Part shown: positions 17,939 through 26,782 of the stretch, piece after piece | Position numbering within the stretch: position 1 is the first letter of the stretch | Layout: the number at the start of each line of letters is the position of its first letter | Source of the DNA: a bacterium | Lineage (GTDB): Bacteria; Zhuqueibacterota; Zhuqueibacteria; Zhuqueibacterales; Zhuqueibacteraceae | Direction: 5' to 3' | NCBI GenBank assembly: GCA_023150945.1 | Contig: JAKLJX010000010.1 | Location: forward strand, 1-64,000 | DNA: 64,000 bases | Position numbers and translations under genes: made by a program | Notes under the pieces: model-generated | Database searches by the model: none | What the model saw: only the letters and a program-made list of their open reading frames with translations | Told to the model about the DNA's origin: nothing

Positions 17939-19265
17939 TCTCCGCTTTCCTGAGTTTGTCAAACACACCCTGCCCAACGGCATGACCGTATTGCTGTGGG
18001 AAGATCATCGTCTGCCGTTGCTCGCCCTCGAGGTTCTGTTGAAAATCGGCGCGACGGTCGACCCGCCCGCCAAGGAAGGGTTGGCCGGCATCACGCTGTC
18101 TCTGCTGCGCAAGGGCACGCTGCAGCATAGCGCCCGTCAATTCGCGGAAGCCCTGGATTTCGTCGGCGGCCGCTACAGCACGGATCAGGCGATTGATTGC
18201 GGCTTGATTTCGATGGAAGTGATGCGCGAGGATTGGCAACTGGGCCTCACGCTGCTGGCGGAGGCGATGCGCTCGCCCACTTTTCCCAAAGAGGAATTCG
18301 ACAAAAAGATCGAACAGGCGATTGCCGGCTGGCGCCAGGCCAGGGACAATCCCGCGAATGTGATGGAGCAGTACTTCAATTCCTTTTTGTTTGCCGGGCA
18401 TCCTTACGCCCGCTCCGAACTGGGCACGGAAACGAGCTTGGCCAACCTGGCAGTGGCGGAGGTGGTGGATTTTCATCAGCGCCACTATGGCCCGGAACAA
18501 GTGATTCTGGCTCTCGCAGGTGATTTCACCACCAGTGCGGTGCTGGCGCAGATTCACGAACTTTTTGCCGATTGGCAGCCGTGCGGCGCGCCGGCACCGA
18601 GGCTGGCGCCGGCCGAGAAACTGTCGCACTCGCGCGTGTTGTTGGTCGACAAGCCCGATGAGCAGCAAGCCTATTTTTGCCTGGGGAATGTCGGTGCGGC
18701 CTACAATTGCCCGGACTATGCCGGCCTGGATGTGCTGGAAACGATGCTCGGTGGCCGCTTCACCTCCTGGCTCAATACCGCGCTGCGCATTCAAGGCGGG
18801 CTGACCTACAGCGCCACCGCCTTCAGCTCGCGCCACTTGCTGCCGGGCGCCTTGATCGTTGCCTCGGACACCGCCGTGCGTTCCGCGGGCCACGCCATTG
18901 AAATCTGCCTCGCGCAAATGCGCCGTCTTCAGGATCACCAGCTTGATGAAGCCGCGCTGCAAGCCACCAAGAATTACCTGCGCGGGCAGTATCCCTCGAG
19001 CCTGGAGACGCTCGAACAACTGGCGGGGTTGGCCTGTGATCTCGAATTCTACGGTGTCGGGTGGGAGATGGTCAACACCTACTTCGATCAACTTGCTGCG
19101 CTGACGGTCGGAGACCTCGAGCGCATCACGCGGGAATATTTTCCGCGTGAGGCGTTTGCCTTCGTGCTTGCCGGCCCGGCCAGGAAGCTGCGCAAGATCG
19201 CCGCGCAGTTCGGGCCCGTTGAAGAAATCAAGATGAGCGATCCGAATTTCTATTCGCCGAGGTGA
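17925..19265 (+). CDS. M16 family peptidase, non-catalytic partner
   Basis: A 446-residue M16 protein starting at TTG (17925) inside the end of the preceding gene, with GGAG 13 nt upstream. It has the fold signature NGMTVLLWEDHRLPLLALEV and the later LGGRFTSWLNTALRIQGGLT segment, which carries the substrate-binding R/Y region of the second half. The zinc motif is absent: where HxxEH should be, the sequence reads GLAGITLSLLRKGT. So this is the inactive substrate-binding subunit of a heterodimer with the upstream product. The 14-nt overlap fits coupled, balanced synthesis. Confidence 0.88.
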   Translation: MKNASLRFPEFVKHTLPNGMTVLLWEDHRLPLLALEVLLKIGATVDPPAKEGLAGITLSLLRKGTLQHSARQFAEALDFVGGRYSTDQAIDCGLISMEVMREDWQLGLTLLAEAMRSPTFPKEEFDKKIEQAIAGWRQARDNPANVMEQYFNSFLFAGHPYARSELGTETSLANLAVAEVVDFHQRHYGPEQVILALAGDFTTSAVLAQIHELFADWQPCGAPAPRLAPAEKLSHSRVLLVDKPDEQQAYFCLGNVGAAYNCPDYAGLDVLETMLGGRFTSWLNTALRIQGGLTYSATAFSSRHLLPGALIVASDTAVRSAGHAIEICLAQMRRLQDHQLDEAALQATKNYLRGQYPSSLETLEQLAGLACDLEFYGVGWEMVNTYFDQLAALTVGDLERITREYFPREAFAFVLAGPARKLRKIAAQFGPVEEIKMSDPNFYSPR

Positions 19266-19272
19266 AAGCCGC

Positions 19273-19626
19273 ATGGCGGCCGCGCGTGACAACTACTTCG
19301 TTTATTTGCTGCGCTGCGCGGATGGCACGTTTTACACCGGCATGACCAACAATCTCGAGCGCCGGCTGGCGCAACATCAAGCCGGGAAAGCGGCGCGCTA
19401 CACCTCCGGCCGGCGGCCGGTTGCGCTGGTTTACGCCGAGGCCTGCGGCTCCCGCAGTCAGGCCTTGCAGCGCGAAGCGGGCTTGCGCAAGCTGAAGCCG
19501 CGCGCGAAAGCCGTTCTCGCCGGCAGGCAGAAGGCACAACGCGGCACCCGGCCGCAGCGGGTAGGGAAGCAAATCAAAAAGAGCAAAGAAGGCAGAGAGA
19601 AGAATGAGAACACGTTCCAAGAATAG
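19273..19626 (+). CDS. GIY-YIG nuclease-like protein (UPF0213/YhbQ-like)
   Basis: A 117-residue small GIY-YIG protein. The core is YFVYLLRCADGTFYTGMT with NLERRLAQHQAGKAARYTSG and the later ALQREAGLRKLKPRAK, matching the compact YhbQ type. Family knowledge: these are single-domain nucleases of unclear cellular role, possibly in DNA repair. The C-terminal 30 residues are Lys/Arg/Gln-rich and likely disordered. It begins 7 bp after the M16 gene, so it is probably co-transcribed. Confidence 0.88.
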   Translation: MAAARDNYFVYLLRCADGTFYTGMTNNLERRLAQHQAGKAARYTSGRRPVALVYAEACGSRSQALQREAGLRKLKPRAKAVLAGRQKAQRGTRPQRVGKQIKKSKEGREKNENTFQE

Positions 19627-19696
19627 TTCTCGGTCTTCTTGGTTGACTCTGGGTTGGGCGGCGTTGTGGTGAAAGAGATTTGGGCAGGGGAGAGGC

Positions 19697-20341
19697 TTAC
19701 TTGCGCGGCAGGAGACGCTCTTTGAGCGCTTTGGCAACCGCTTGCGACTTGGAGTGCACGTGCAGCTTGTCGTAAATTTTGCGCAAATGCGCGCGCACGG
19801 TGAAGGGACTGAGGAAGAGTTTCTCGGCAATTTGCTTGTGGTCCGCGCCCTGCGTGAGCAGATCGAGCACCTCCAGCTCACGTTCGGAGAGATTGTAGTC
19901 GACCTGCGGCGGCGGCATGTGCTTCTTGAAAAGCTCCAGCACCTTGCGCGCGATGTTCGGCGACATTGGCGAGGCGCCCTGATGCGCTTGCTCGACGGCT
20001 TCCAGCAATTGCTCCGGCATCACCGGCTTGGTGATGTAGCCGCAGGCGCCGGCGCAAATCGCCTGAAACACATTCTCATCGTCGTCGAAGACCGAGAGCA
20101 TGATCACCTGTGCCCGCGCCGACTGGTTCTTGATTTGCGCCGTGGCGGCGATACCGGACATACCCGGCAGACCGATATCCATCAATACCACATCGGGATT
20201 GACTTCTTCCAGCTCATCCAGGAAGTCTTCGGCACTCTCATACTCGCCCACGACCTTGCAATCCGGTGAGGCGCGCAAAATGTAGGAAGCACCCAGACGC
20301 AAGTTGGGGTTGTCTTCGACGATGGCAACGGTAATCGGCAT
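19697..20341 (-). CDS. NarL/FixJ-type response regulator
   Basis: A 214-residue two-domain regulator. The receiver domain has the acidic pair E9/D10, phospho-acceptor Asp55 (VVLMDIGLPGMSG) and the Lys of GYITKPVMPEQLL. The output is a LuxR-type helix-turn-helix (LSERELEVLDLLTQGADHKQ, IAEKLFLSPFTVRAHLRKIY). Family knowledge: dimerises and binds DNA when phosphorylated by a sensor kinase. No kinase is next to it in the same direction; the divergently encoded NtrC/NtrY-like pair is a different type. A hairpin with a GGA in its loop lies 26 nt upstream of the start. Confidence 0.93.
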   Translation of the reverse strand: MPITVAIVEDNPNLRLGASYILRASPDCKVVGEYESAEDFLDELEEVNPDVVLMDIGLPGMSGIAATAQIKNQSARAQVIMLSVFDDDENVFQAICAGACGYITKPVMPEQLLEAVEQAHQGASPMSPNIARKVLELFKKHMPPPQVDYNLSERELEVLDLLTQGADHKQIAEKLFLSPFTVRAHLRKIYDKLHVHSKSQAVAKALKERLLPRK

Positions 20342-20366
20342 AGGCAGTCAGTGAATGATGAACACC

Positions 20367-20383
20367 GCCGAGTCCGCCTCGGC
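20367..20383 (-). promoter_or_regulatory. Leader hairpin upstream of the NarL-type gene
   Basis: Sense strand GCCGAG, loop GCGGA, CTCGGC: a 6-bp stem whose loop contains GGA. A very similar hairpin lies upstream of the 36939 gene (36976-36993). Function unknown. Confidence 0.4.
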
Positions 20384-20439
20384 AGAAACCCCGTCGCGTC
20401 CTCGGCAAGCATGTGGCAGTGAACGGGAATTTACATTTT

Positions 20440-20455
20440 TTGCCGAAAGCGGCAA
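20440..20455. promoter_or_regulatory. Inverted repeat in the divergent regulator intergenic region
   Basis: TTGCCG, spacer AAAG, CGGCAA: a perfect 6-bp inverted repeat between two divergently transcribed regulator genes. It could be an operator; no T-run follows, so it is not a terminator. Confidence 0.4.
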
Positions 20456-20556
20456 TAGTCCATTTGAACTATCTTGATAATTTCGCTTTCGCTTTCACGC
20501 GCGGTTATTTAGATTCTGCGCGGCTTGGCAGTGTAATCGCGAACGATCCTTGCGAC

Positions 20557-21933
20557 ATGTCACAACACCCCGGCAAAATCCTGGTCGTCGATGATGACGA
20601 AGACGTGCTGATGGCGGCGCGCCTGTTTCTCAAGCAGCATTTTGCGCTGGTGCACACCGAGCGGCAGCCGGAGCACCTGCCCGCGCTTTTGCAAAACACC
20701 GGCTATGATCTCATTCTGCTGGACATGAATTTCACGCGCGATGCCAGCAGCGGCGTGGAGGGCTTCGAGTGGCTGAACCGCATCCTGGCCATCGATCCGG
20801 CGGCGGTGGTCATCTTGATCACCGCGTTCGGGGACGTGGGCATGGCGGTGAAGGCGATCAAGGCGGGCGCCACCGATTTCGTGCTCAAGCCCTGGCAGAA
20901 TGAAAAACTGCTGGCAACCCTTTCCGCCGCGCTGAAGCTGCGCCAGTCCCAGAACGAAATCGCGACTTTGCGGGCGCAGCAGCAGCAACTGAGCGCAGAT
21001 CTCGATCATCAGTTTCACGACATGGTCGGCCGCTGCAGCGCCATGCAGGAAGTCTTCGCCAGCATCCAAAAAGTCGCGCAGACCGATGCCAATGTGCTGC
21101 TGCTCGGCGAAAACGGCACGGGCAAGGAGCTGGTGGCGCGCGCGCTGCATCGCGCTTCGCTGCGTGCCGACAGAGTCTTCCTGAGCGTGGATATGGGCGC
21201 GCTCAGCGAATCGCTGTTCGAAAGCGAGCTTTTCGGCCACGTGAAAGGCGCCTTCACGGACGCCAAAGACGAGCGCGCCGGCCGTTTTGAAGTGGCGCAT
21301 GGCGGCACGCTTTTTCTCGATGAGATCGGCAATCTTTCCCTGCCGCTGCAGGCCAAGCTGCTGGCGGTGTTGCAGCAGCGCCAGGTGACCCGCCTGGGCT
21401 CGCACATCGCCCGGCCCTTCGACATCCGGCTGGTTTGTGCCACCAACCTGCCGATCCACCAAATGGTGGCGGAGCGGCGATTCCGCCAGGATCTGCTCTA
21501 CCGGATCAACACGGTCGAGCTTGCGCTGCCGCCGCTGCGGGAGCGGCGCGAGGACATTCCCCTGCTGATCGAGTACTTCATGGAACTCTACGCCCGCAAG
21601 TATAACAAGCCGGTCAGCGGCGTGCACGCGGCCGCGGTGAAAAAGCTGGAAAAATATCCCTGGCCCGGCAACGTGCGCGAGTTGCAGCACGCCATCGAGC
21701 GCGCGGTGATCATGAGTGAAGGCCGGCTGCTGCAACCCACAGACTTTCTGCTTTCCTCGGCGGATGCCCGCGAGGAGGGCCTGGTGTTCGAGAACTACAA
21801 TCTTGAAGAAGTGGAGAAAACCGTGATTCGCCGCGCGATCAGCAAACACGGCGGCAATATCAGCCATGCCGCCAAGGAACTGGGCCTGACGCGCACGTCC
21901 CTGTATCGCCGGCTGGAAAAATACGGCTTGTGA
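20557..21933 (+). CDS. NtrC-family sigma-54-dependent response regulator
   Basis: A 458-residue regulator. The receiver has Asp56 (GYDLILLDMNFTRD) after the acidic triad VVDDDED; the AAA+ domain has Walker A GENGTGKE and the sigma-54 contact loop GAFTDA; the C-terminus is a Fis-type helix-turn-helix (NISHAAKELGLTRTSLYRRL). The start at 20557 is chosen because the receiver begins immediately (MSQHPGKILVVDDDED). Family knowledge: the phosphorylated protein activates sigma-54 RNA polymerase from distant enhancers. The next gene encodes its likely kinase. An imperfect GG-N10-GC element at 20527-20540 could be a sigma-54 promoter but sits very close to the start. Confidence 0.95.
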   Translation: MSQHPGKILVVDDDEDVLMAARLFLKQHFALVHTERQPEHLPALLQNTGYDLILLDMNFTRDASSGVEGFEWLNRILAIDPAAVVILITAFGDVGMAVKAIKAGATDFVLKPWQNEKLLATLSAALKLRQSQNEIATLRAQQQQLSADLDHQFHDMVGRCSAMQEVFASIQKVAQTDANVLLLGENGTGKELVARALHRASLRADRVFLSVDMGALSESLFESELFGHVKGAFTDAKDERAGRFEVAHGGTLFLDEIGNLSLPLQAKLLAVLQQRQVTRLGSHIARPFDIRLVCATNLPIHQMVAERRFRQDLLYRINTVELALPPLRERREDIPLLIEYFMELYARKYNKPVSGVHAAAVKKLEKYPWPGNVRELQHAIERAVIMSEGRLLQPTDFLLSSADAREEGLVFENYNLEEVEKTVIRRAISKHGGNISHAAKELGLTRTSLYRRLEKYGL

Positions 21934-21996
21934 GCGCCGCATGACCATGCACACCGCTGCCGCGCCCCGCTTTGCACTGTTGCCATCATTCTCCGC

Positions 21997-23343
21997 ATGA
22001 TCTATCGCCATTTTCGTTTCCACTGCATTCTGCGCGTCCTGCTGCTCGGCGCGACCATCGGCCTGCTGGCTTATCTGGCCACCCGCACGACGCTCTACGC
22101 CACCATCGCGATCGCCGCCGCGCTGGTGATGTATCAAGTGTATGACTTGATTCACTACGTCGAAAAAACCAACCGGGATTTGACGCGCTTCCTGCAATCG
22201 ATTCAACACGCCGACTTTTCGCAAACCTTCACCGGCGGCGGGCTGGGCTCCTCCTTCGATGATCTCAAAGCGGCTTTTATGCGGGTGACCGACGAGTTTC
22301 GCCGCGCCCGCGCGGAGAAGGAGGAACACTTTCGCTATCTGCAAACCGTGGTGCAGCACGTCGCGATCGGCTTGCTGGCGTTCAAGGGCAACGGCGCCGT
22401 CGATCTCATCAACAATGCCGCCAAGCGGCTGTTGCGCGTGCCCCATTTGAAAAACATCGCGGCCCTGGAAGCGTTCAGTCCGGTCTTGGTCAATACGCTG
22501 CGCCGCCTCAAATCCGGCGAAAAGGCGCTGGTCAAAATCGAAGACCGCGAGGGCCTGCTGCAAGTGGCAGTGTCAGCAACGGAATTCAAGCTGCGCGACG
22601 AGCTGTTCACCCTGGTCTCCCTGCAGAATATTCAAAGCGAATTGGAAGAGAAAGAAATGGAGGCCTGGCAGAACCTGATTCGCGTGCTCACCCATGAAAT
22701 CATGAATTCCGTGACGCCCATCGCCTCGCTGGCCTCCTCGATCAACGATTTACTGCCGCCGCCGGCCGCGGGCGAGGCGCCGGTCAGCCTCGAGACGGTG
22801 CAGGATGTGCGCAGCGCGGTGCAGACCATTCAACGCCGCAGCGCGGGCTTGTTGCACTTCGTGGATTCCTATCGCAACCTGACGCGCATTCCCAAACCCA
22901 ATTTTCAGGTGTTCCCGGTGGCGACGCTGTTTGCGCAGGTGCAGCAGTTGATGTCCGCCAATGTGCGGCAGAGCGGCATCCGTTTCGAGACGCGCGTGGA
23001 GCCGGCCAGTTTGATGCTCACCGCGGATCCGGAGCTGATCGAGCAGGTGCTGATCAACCTGCTGTTGAATGCCATGCAGGCCTTGCAGGAGCACGCCAGC
23101 CCGCGCATCGAATTGAGTGCCTTGCTCGACGATCGCGGCAAGATCATCATCCAGGTGAAAGACAACGGGCCGGGCATCATCGCCGAAGCGCTGGCGAACA
23201 TCTTCATTCCGTTCTTCACCACCAAAAAAGGCGGCTCGGGCATTGGCCTGAGCCTGTCGCGGCAGATCATGCGGCTGCATCGCGGCACCATCAATGCCCG
23301 CTCGTTTCCCCACGTTGAAACCGTATTCACGCTGAGGTTCTGA
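21997..23343 (+). CDS. Membrane histidine kinase (NtrY-like), partner of the NtrC-type regulator
   Basis: A 448-residue sensor kinase. Two adjacent membrane segments lie near residues 9-27 and 31-50, with almost no periplasmic loop, so it probably senses a cytoplasmic or membrane signal. A PAS-like region follows (VVQHVAIGLLAFKGNGAVDL). The kinase core has the H-box LTHEIMNSVTPIASL, N-box NLLLNAMQAL, G1 DNGPGI and G2 GGSGIGLSLSRQIMRLH. This H-box form and the bare double membrane helix resemble NtrY-type kinases. It lies 63 bp after the NtrC-type gene. Confidence 0.92.
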   Translation: MIYRHFRFHCILRVLLLGATIGLLAYLATRTTLYATIAIAAALVMYQVYDLIHYVEKTNRDLTRFLQSIQHADFSQTFTGGGLGSSFDDLKAAFMRVTDEFRRARAEKEEHFRYLQTVVQHVAIGLLAFKGNGAVDLINNAAKRLLRVPHLKNIAALEAFSPVLVNTLRRLKSGEKALVKIEDREGLLQVAVSATEFKLRDELFTLVSLQNIQSELEEKEMEAWQNLIRVLTHEIMNSVTPIASLASSINDLLPPPAAGEAPVSLETVQDVRSAVQTIQRRSAGLLHFVDSYRNLTRIPKPNFQVFPVATLFAQVQQLMSANVRQSGIRFETRVEPASLMLTADPELIEQVLINLLLNAMQALQEHASPRIELSALLDDRGKIIIQVKDNGPGIIAEALANIFIPFFTTKKGGSGIGLSLSRQIMRLHRGTINARSFPHVETVFTLRF

Positions 23344-23351
23344 TCGCATTC

Positions 23352-24302
23352 ATGCAGCCCGATTTGAGCGTCATCATCGTCACCTACAACTCGCGCGCTG
23401 ATATTGCCCGGTGTCTGCAATCCCTGCAGCAGCATTGCACTGGTGTGGCGCTGGAAGTCGTGGTGTTCGACAATGCCTCGGCGGATGGCACCGCGGATTT
23501 GGTCGCCTCTTCTTTTCCGGCGGTGCGGCTGTTGCGCCATGCCGAGAACGTTGGTTTTGCGGCCGCCAACAATCGGGCTGTCGCGCAAGCCACGGGCCGG
23601 CATCTGCTTTTTTTGAATCCCGACACGTGGGTTGACGCCGATCTCGCCTCGGCGCTGGTGCGCTTCCTCGATTCGCACGCGCCGGCCGGCGGTTGCGCAC
23701 CGCGGGTCCTCAATCCCGACGGCTCATTGCAGCGCGGCTCAGTGCGCGCCTTTCCAACGTTGACCACGCTGCTTTATGACCAACTGGGATTGTCGCGCCT
23801 GTGGCCGCGCAGTCCGCGCTTCGGCCATTACTTGATGACCTGGTGGGATCATCAGCAGCAGCGGGAAGTGGAGCAACCCATGGGCGCGTGCCTGGCGGTC
23901 CGGCGCGAAGCTTTCGCGGCCGTCGCCGGCTTCGACGAAGGCTATTTTATGTACTTCGAAGATGTCGAATTGTGCCGCGCCCTGCACGACGCCGGCTGGA
24001 AAATTTTTCTTCTGCCGGAGGCGCGCGTCTTTCACGTGGGCGGCCAAAGCACCAGTCCGGTGGTGGCCAGCAACTTTCCGGAATTCTATCGCAGCATGTA
24101 TCGCTACTTCCGCCGGCACCACGGCCGCACGGCCACGCTGTTGGCAAAAGTCTTGGTGACGATGGGCGAGATCGGCAAGCTCCTCACGTTGCTTGTGCTG
24201 CTGGCCACTGCAAGACTGCACGCGCGCCCGACCTACTGGCGCAGCCGGCGCCAGCAGTTTCTGAGTCACGGCCGCGTCCTGTTGCAGCATTGGTGCTATT
24301 GA
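23352..24302 (+). CDS. Family 2 glycosyltransferase (rhamnosyltransferase-like)
   Basis: A 316-residue GT2 enzyme. It opens with LSVIIVTYNSRADIARCLQS, has EVVVFDNASADGTADLV, the DxD-like FLNPDTWVD, and the acceptor-side motif GFDEGYFMYFEDVELCRALH seen in WbbL-type rhamnosyl- and related transferases. A C-terminal hydrophobic stretch (about 268-285) may attach it to the membrane. Its stop overlaps the next start by one base (TGATG). With the two following transferases and a WecA-type enzyme it forms a surface polysaccharide group. Confidence 0.92.
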   Translation: MQPDLSVIIVTYNSRADIARCLQSLQQHCTGVALEVVVFDNASADGTADLVASSFPAVRLLRHAENVGFAAANNRAVAQATGRHLLFLNPDTWVDADLASALVRFLDSHAPAGGCAPRVLNPDGSLQRGSVRAFPTLTTLLYDQLGLSRLWPRSPRFGHYLMTWWDHQQQREVEQPMGACLAVRREAFAAVAGFDEGYFMYFEDVELCRALHDAGWKIFLLPEARVFHVGGQSTSPVVASNFPEFYRSMYRYFRRHHGRTATLLAKVLVTMGEIGKLLTLLVLLATARLHARPTYWRSRRQQFLSHGRVLLQHWCY

Positions 24303-25378
24303 TGAGAATCCTTTTCATTTCACCCTATCCGCGCTCGGGCGGCAGCAGCCGGTTTCGCATTTATCAATACCTGCCTTATCTCGCAGCAAACGGCCATCAG
24401 GTTGCCGTTTGCACGTTTTTGAGTGAAACGGGATATCGCGTGCTTTATCAGCCCGGCAGGCTGGTGCGCAAAGTGTTCCTCATGCTGGCCGGCATGCTGC
24501 GCTGCCTGGCGTGGTTGCCGCGCTTGCGGCGTTGCGACGTTTGTGTGGTGCATCGCGAAGTGGCGCTGTGGGGTCCGGGCTGGGTCGAATGGCTGGTGGC
24601 GCGCCTCAGCCGCCGGCTGATCTATGATTTCGATGACGCCGTGTTCGAGGCGCATGTCAGTTTGGCGAACCGCTGGTTTGCCTTTTTGAAATCGACGCGC
24701 AAGATTCCGCGTTTGATTGCGCGCGCACACGCGGTGATCGCCGGCAACGGCTACCTCGCAGCCTATGCGCGGCAGTATTGTGTGCGGATTTTTCAATTGC
24801 CGACGCCGGTGGAAGTCAACTTGCTTGTGCCGCGGCCGTTGCCGGCTGCCGGGCCGTTGGTGATCGGCTGGATCGGCAGCCATTCGACCGCGCCTTATCT
24901 CAAGCTGGTCGAAGCGGCACTGCAGGCGCTGCTGGCGGAAATGGGCGCGCGCCTGCGCATTGAAATCATCGGCGCCGGCGATTTTCGGTTCGACGGTCTC
25001 GCGGCTCATTATCTCCCCTGGGTTTTGGAACGGGAAGTGGAGGATCTGCAGCGCTTCGATATCGGGATCATGCCCATGCCCGACAACCGCTGGACGCGCG
25101 GCAAATGCGGCTTCAAGGCGCTGCAGTACATGAGCGTGGCTATCCCGGTGGTGTGTTCGCCGGTGGGGATGAACCGCGAGCTGGTCACGCCCGGGGAGAA
25201 TGGCTTTTGGGCGGAGAACACCGCGGAATGGCAGCAGGCCTTGCGCACGCTCATCTCGGATGCCGAGCTGCGGCGGCAAATGGGGCAGCGCGGCCGCCGG
25301 TTGGTGGAAGAACGATATTCCACGGCACATTGTGCTCAACGTCTCGATGCGATTTTGCAGGCCGTTGCCCATGCGTGA
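24302..25378 (+). CDS. Family 4-like glycosyltransferase
   Basis: A 358-residue GT-B enzyme starting at 24302 (MRILFISPYPRSGGSSRFRI), one base inside the previous gene. The N-terminal Rossmann half is followed by LVIGWIGSHSTAPYLKLVEA and the donor-site segment FDIGIMPMPDNRWTRGKCGF then KALQYMSVAIPVVCSPVGMN, typical of retaining GT4 enzymes. The donor sugar cannot be told. The end overlaps the next gene by 8 nt, so the three transferases are probably translated as a coupled unit. Confidence 0.88.
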   Translation: MRILFISPYPRSGGSSRFRIYQYLPYLAANGHQVAVCTFLSETGYRVLYQPGRLVRKVFLMLAGMLRCLAWLPRLRRCDVCVVHREVALWGPGWVEWLVARLSRRLIYDFDDAVFEAHVSLANRWFAFLKSTRKIPRLIARAHAVIAGNGYLAAYARQYCVRIFQLPTPVEVNLLVPRPLPAAGPLVIGWIGSHSTAPYLKLVEAALQALLAEMGARLRIEIIGAGDFRFDGLAAHYLPWVLEREVEDLQRFDIGIMPMPDNRWTRGKCGFKALQYMSVAIPVVCSPVGMNRELVTPGENGFWAENTAEWQQALRTLISDAELRRQMGQRGRRLVEERYSTAHCAQRLDAILQAVAHA

Positions 25379-26549
25379 CACTCATCAGCCCCGGCTCTTG
25401 TACCTCATCACCCGCCTCATCGTCGGCGGCGCCCAGGAAACCGTGATGCTGTTGGCGGAAATGCTCGACCGGCAGGGCTATCACGTGGAAGTGGTCAGCG
25501 GGCCGCAAACCGGCCCGGAAGGCAGCTTGATCGAGGAGTTTCGTCGCCGTGGCATCCGGCTGACGATTCTGCCGGAACTCGTGCGCGAGGTCGATCCCGC
25601 CAAAGACGTGAAGGCATTCTGGAAACTGCAGCGCTTTATCAAGGCGGGCAGCTATGACATCGTGCACACCAACAGCAGCAAGGCCGGCATTCTCGGCCGA
25701 TGGGCGGCGCGCTTGGCCGGCGTTCCGGTAATCGTGCACACCGTGCATGGCTGGGGCCATCATGCGTATCAACGGCCGCTGATTCGCCGCATGTTCATTG
25801 GGCTGGAACGCGGCTGTGCCCGCCTCACGCAGCGCTTGATCGTGGTTTCGCCGCGCAATCTCGACAAGGGCCGCACGGATCGCATCGGTCGGCCGGAGCA
25901 ATATCTCACCATTCGCAGCGGCATCGAGCTGGAGGCATTTCTCCATCCGCGGGCGGAGCGGGCGGAGATGCGCGCGCGGCTCAACATTCCTCTGCATGCG
26001 CCGGTGATCGGCACCGTCACGCGTTTGTCCGCGCAGAAGGCGCCAGCCGATTTTGTCGCCGCTGCCCTGGCGGTCGCGCAACGCGAGCCGGAAGCGCATT
26101 TCGTCATGGTCGGTGACGGGCCGTTGCGGCACGAAGTGGAAAGCATGATTGCAGACGGCGGCCGGCAGCAGCGCTTTCATCTTACCGGTTTGCGCCGCGA
26201 CGTGGCCGAGTTGCTCACGACTTTTGATATCTTCGTGCTTTCCTCTTTGTGGGAAGGATTGCCGCGCGTCTTGCCGCAGGCCATGGCAGCGGGATTGCCG
26301 ATCATCGCCACCGCGGTGGATGGCAATGCGGAAGTCGTGCAGGAGGGGGAGAACGGTATCTTGGTGCCGCCCGGCGATCGTGACGCGCTGGCAGCGGCCA
26401 TGTTGCGGCTTTTGACCGATCGCGAAGCCGCTGCGCGCTTGGGCCGGCAGGGCCGCAGCCGCGTGCATGAATTCAGCGCCGAAAAAATGGTGCAGGATCA
26501 TCATCAACTCTATCAGGAGTTGCTCGCCGCCAGGAGGCCGGGGGTCTGA
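25371..26549 (+). CDS. Family 4 glycosyltransferase
   Basis: A 392-residue GT-B enzyme. The start at 25371 (MRDTHQPRLLYLITRLIVGG) gives the classic glycine loop (GGAQETVMLLAE) near the N-terminus; longer readings only add sequence overlapping the upstream gene. Other marks are VHTVHGWGHH, APVIGTVTRLSAQKAPADFV, and the nucleotide-sugar site FDIFVLSSLWEGLPRVLPQA with MAAGLPIIATAVDGNAEVV. It probably adds a sugar in lipid-linked or capsular glycan assembly. Confidence 0.92.
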   Translation: MRDTHQPRLLYLITRLIVGGAQETVMLLAEMLDRQGYHVEVVSGPQTGPEGSLIEEFRRRGIRLTILPELVREVDPAKDVKAFWKLQRFIKAGSYDIVHTNSSKAGILGRWAARLAGVPVIVHTVHGWGHHAYQRPLIRRMFIGLERGCARLTQRLIVVSPRNLDKGRTDRIGRPEQYLTIRSGIELEAFLHPRAERAEMRARLNIPLHAPVIGTVTRLSAQKAPADFVAAALAVAQREPEAHFVMVGDGPLRHEVESMIADGGRQQRFHLTGLRRDVAELLTTFDIFVLSSLWEGLPRVLPQAMAAGLPIIATAVDGNAEVVQEGENGILVPPGDRDALAAAMLRLLTDREAAARLGRQGRSRVHEFSAEKMVQDHHQLYQELLAARRPGV

Positions 26550-26782
26550 TGAGTTGTGGCGCAGTCAAGTGGCCGCTTGCAGCGGCAGGATTGACAAGAT
26601 AAAGCATGAGTTCCGCGGCCATCCTGCAAGAATCCCATGAAGATTTGGGCAAAGGGCCGAGCCTTTCACCAGCTTCGTCTGAAGGACATATCGAGAGGCC
26701 ACTGCAGCGGAGCGCGCCACCAAACTGACTTAATATTGTCGGGCTAATTTTTGTTCGTGGGAGAATACAGCAAGATTGACCT

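Noticed and set aside
20560-22563. A 667-codon minus-strand open frame
   Set aside because: It is antisense to the NtrC-type regulator and kinase genes, which have full family motifs; its composition is the Gln/Arg/His-rich pattern of antisense frames in GC-rich DNA.
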